The position numbers and the translations under genes were made by a program. Positions 61,481-64,000 of a stretch of DNA of 64,000 nt are shown here, one piece after another; position 1 is the first letter of the stretch, and every line of letters starts with the position of its first letter. Under the pieces are notes generated by a model. That model was not told the DNA's origin. It saw only the letters and a list, made by a program, of their open reading frames with translations, and searched no databases. The stretch is taken from NCBI GenBank assembly GCA_037176705.1, contig CM073885.1:216702290-216766289 (forward strand). The letters run 5' to 3'. Source of the stretch: Molossus alvarezi (taxonomy: Eukaryota; Chordata; Mammalia; Chiroptera; Molossidae).

Positions 61481-62047
61481 CTCCAATGAGGAGAAGGTTT
61501 TTGTTTTTGTCTGTTTTGTTAAGTGATTAATATTCCGACACTTAAAGTAGGGCCCGGGATGTGGTAGAAAGGATGCTGGACAAATGAATTATTTGCTGAC
61601 TTTTCACTGAATTATCAAGGCAGATACTGATAATTTTGGCATTATGGACTTTCAGAGTTCCTTTGTGAAATTCCAAAACAAAATTAATTATATTCTGTCA
61701 TAAAGCAATTTCCCCATGACTTTTCTAGTTTAATTAATATTGACACTATTTATTTCCCTGGCCAACTAGATTATTTTGACCAGCACTTAAATTCAAACAT
61801 AGCCAGTCACCAACTCCTGTAAGGTTTTGTGTTCACCATACGCCTTTCAACTGGATCTTTTGGCCTCTATCTTTCCATAGCACAAATTATTTTTCATACT
61901 GTTAACAAATTTAGCTCTCCTAAACAGAAGATTGAAAATAATAATTTGCAATTTATAATTATTTTTACTCCCTACAAGCAACAGGTTAAATACAAACACT
62001 TTATTATTATATTTTTAATTTATCTTTATTGTTGAAAGTATTACAGA
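61481..62047. other. No gene recognised
   Basis: No supported feature. Confidence 0.4.
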
Positions 62048-62306
62048 TGTCCCTCCTTTTTTATTTATTTTTTTAAATCCTCATCTGAGGCTATTTTTCA
62101 ATTTATTATAAGATAGAGTGGTGGGGGAGAGACATCAATGTGAGAGAGACACGTCAACTGGCTGCCTCCAGCACCACCACCAGGCTGCTGATGAACAACA
62201 ACCGAGGCACATGCTCTTGACCAGAATCAAACCCACAACTCATTGGTCTGTGGGTTGATGCTCTAATCACTGAACCAAACCTGCCAGGGCTGTCTCTCCT
62301 TTTTTA
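62048..62306 (-). mobile_element. Ves-type SINE, minus strand
   Basis: The element is about 62064-62290. The minus strand starts GCCCTGGCAGGTTTGGTTCA. The hairpin tail, read on the plus strand, is ATCCTCATCTGAGGCT (62077-62092). Duplications at 62048-62063 and 62291-62306 (TGTCCCTCC / TGTCTCTCC plus six Ts and A) differ at one base. Confidence 0.93.
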
Positions 62307-62377
62307 AATACAAACACTTCAGACTGGACTTGAAGAGCCTATTAAATGCAAAACCATCTCCCTTCATTAGTTTCATA
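62307..62377. other. Short spacer
   Basis: Between the SINE and the mariner element; nothing recognised. Confidence 0.4.
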
Positions 62378-62507
62378 TACAGGGTGGGACAAAAGTAGGT
62401 GTACAGTTGTTTGTATGGAAAATAGTACAATAATAAATAAATAATAATTCAAAAATGAACTATTTAGCATAGGCAGAACTATAAATCTACTTTTGCCCCA
62501 CCCTGTA
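62378..62507. mobile_element. Mariner-type miniature inverted-repeat element
   Basis: The 126-bp element (62380-62505) has TA on both sides (62378-62379 and 62506-62507), the Tc1/mariner target. Its ends are inverted repeats: CAGGGTGGGACAAAAGTAGG on the left, and CAGGGTGGGGCAAAAGTAGA as the reverse complement of the right end. The match extends, weakening, to about 36 bp. There is no transposase. It was moved by a mariner transposase supplied elsewhere. Confidence 0.92.
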
Positions 62508-63229
62508 GTGACTCCTAAAGACTGGTGAAATTGAACCATACCTTTTTCCTGAAGTGAGTACGAGCTTTAATGCAGCAGTGTCATTGATTTTAAAGGTTCC
62601 TCCCTCCCCAGAAGGATCCCTTCATTAAGTACCTGCTGAATTGTACTTTGCTCAATTTCAGCTTAAACAGCTTCTCCTTTTCACATTTGCCTATATCATG
62701 TCCCTGTTCAGCGCAATGATATGTAAATGTCCCCCACTGGGGGCCGTATAATGCTCCATAACATCCACATACTGCCCTCTCTAGTCTTTCTTACTACTAC
62801 AACATTGAACTCTTGTGTGAAGTGTAAGCTCGGGTAGATTTTTTTATTCATAATGAAATTCTGTACTGCACCTAGCACAATACCTGCAGGCTATATACTT
62901 AATTTTAAAAGTCATTAACCTAAGTTGATAAATAGGGCAAAATATTGTGCAATCTCTAGATAAATACTATTTTTAAATTGGATTTTAAATTAAAACTGTT
63001 TATTTTATGTAGCTAAATATGTTATGATGAATATTAATTTTACAGTGACATTTAAGTTATAGATATGATGTCATATCTGCATAGATATAAATAATTAGTT
63101 GTAACAATATGCTTCGATGATCCAAAAAAAAAAGAAGTCTTGAAACATACACCTCTGCATAAAAAAATTATTTAAATTTATGTAATTCATTTGTTGTTAT
63201 ATTTAGCAGATATTAAAATTTTATATCTA
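62508..63229. other. No gene; possible L2 tip
   Basis: The segment 62780-62900 (GAAGTGTAAGCTCGGGTAGA, GCACCTAGCACAATACCTGC) resembles an L2 3' end. CCCCCACTGGGGG at 62731-62743 is a small palindrome. No gene recognised. Confidence 0.45.
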
Positions 63230-63480
63230 GCCCTGGCTGGTTTGGCTCAGCGGTTAGAGCATTGGCCTGTGGTCTGGAGAGACCTGGGTTCAGTTCCCGC
63301 TAAGGGCACGTACCTCAGTTGCAGTTTGTCCCCGGGCCTGGTTGGGTCATGTGGGTGGCAGCCACTAGATGTGTCCCTTTCACGTCGATGTTTCTCTCTC
63401 TGTCTCTTCCTCTCTCTCCCTCCCACTCTATCTAAACAAAAACCGAAAAATGTCCTCGGGTGAGGATAAAAAAAAAAAAA
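63230..63480 (+). mobile_element. Ves-type SINE
   Basis: Head CCCTGGCTGGTTTGGCTCAG, GGTTGGGTCATGTGGGTGGC middle, CT-rich run, tail GTCCTCGGGTGAGGAT (63452-63467) and A13. The flanking duplication is not clear. Confidence 0.94.
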
Positions 63481-64000
63481 TTATGTGTATAGTGACAAAA
63501 TAACCCCAATAAATTTAAATAATGGGCACAGCATATGTGTTTATGTATCACTTTAATAATTGCACTAATATTCAAAATATATTCATTGGAATTTGTAGAG
63601 CAAAGTAATTGATGATATTCTCCAATGATAAACTGCAGAAGTTGTCACTTTCTATACACAGGGGGCCACTAATCAATCTTGAGTAACCCTCTGAGACAGA
63701 ATATAAGCAATGTGCACACAGGAGGGAAATAATAATTCACCAGAAAATAGACAGAGAAAAAACAGACTACATTTAAACAAATACAATGGGTATTATAGGT
63801 GATAGGTAGTGTCACTACTGGAGTTCACTTTGGGAGAATTATGAAATTCCCAGGACTGACTCTGAAACATGATTCCATGTGTTTCCCGGCACTCTGGAAG
63901 AAAATATATGAAGATGTATTTGGGACTGCAGCTAAAGTAGCCACTGGCAATGGAGATACTCTGAGTATTACTCTGTTTTCATTGGCTAATCAGTATTAAA
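63481..64000. other. No gene recognised
   Basis: The 66-codon open frame that reaches almost to the window end has no recognisable motif. Confidence 0.4.

Noticed and set aside
62731..62745. CCACTGGGGGCCG as a CTCF site
   Set aside because: Compared with the CTCF core it lacks the A after CCACT and so shifts the G run; too weak to call.
63230..63310. Possible tRNA gene (A- and B-box-like sequence)
   Set aside because: It is the head of a Ves SINE, followed by the SINE body and tail, and the same sequence occurs in the other SINE copies.
1..64000. CRISPR array, operon or bacterial system
   Set aside because: All recognisable content is mammalian-type repeat DNA. No regularly spaced repeat array with unique spacers was seen.

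Overview
The window looks like AT-rich, gene-poor nuclear DNA from a bat. The main evidence is at least twelve copies of a tRNA-headed SINE of the bat Ves type. It also holds several copies of one LINE-1 lineage at very different ages, plus ancient mammalian repeats (MIR, L2, MaLR-like LTRs, a hAT DNA transposon). The Ves family points to Yangochiroptera. The bat family cannot be fixed, although I see none of the rolling-circle Helitron sequences that are common in vespertilionids. No host protein-coding exon, tRNA, rRNA or other host RNA gene could be supported.

Layout. 1-11.4 kb: mostly unrecognised AT-rich DNA with one Ves SINE, two decayed LTR-like repeats and a hAT transposase remnant on the minus strand. 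11.4-17.4 kb: a full-length but broken L1 (called L1-B) carrying a nested short SINE. 17.4-25.4 kb: unrecognised DNA with MIR and L2 pieces. 25.5-28.0 kb: the 5' part of a third L1 on the minus strand (L1-C), lacking its 3' half. 28.9-32.3 kb: four same-strand Ves SINEs, one of them split by a copied local segment. 33.5-37.3 kb: three L1 fragments of different ages and, at 34646-35568, a large 96 percent identical inverted repeat. 37.3-54.4 kb: mostly unrecognised DNA with scattered SINEs, microsatellites and an MLT1-like LTR. 54.4-60.3 kb: a full-length L1 with both reading frames open (L1-A). 60.3-64 kb: L2 pieces, two SINEs and a mariner-type miniature element.

How the parts relate. L1-A has a CpG-rich 5' UTR with a YY1-like site, an intact ORF1, an intact ORF2 with its recognised endonuclease, reverse transcriptase and Cys-rich residues in place, a polyadenylation signal, an A25 tail and identical 15-bp target-site duplications. 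By sequence it is a candidate active retrotransposon. Such elements are the expected source of the machinery that moves the Ves SINEs, whose A-rich tails and 8-20 bp duplications fit L1-driven insertion.

The observations I rate highest are the 245-bp-arm inverted repeat, the Ves SINE split by a segment copied from 1.3 kb away, the intact L1-A, and a hairpin shared by the 3' ends of nine Ves copies. All ages, activities and mechanisms are inferences from reading the sequence; no alignment or database search was run.
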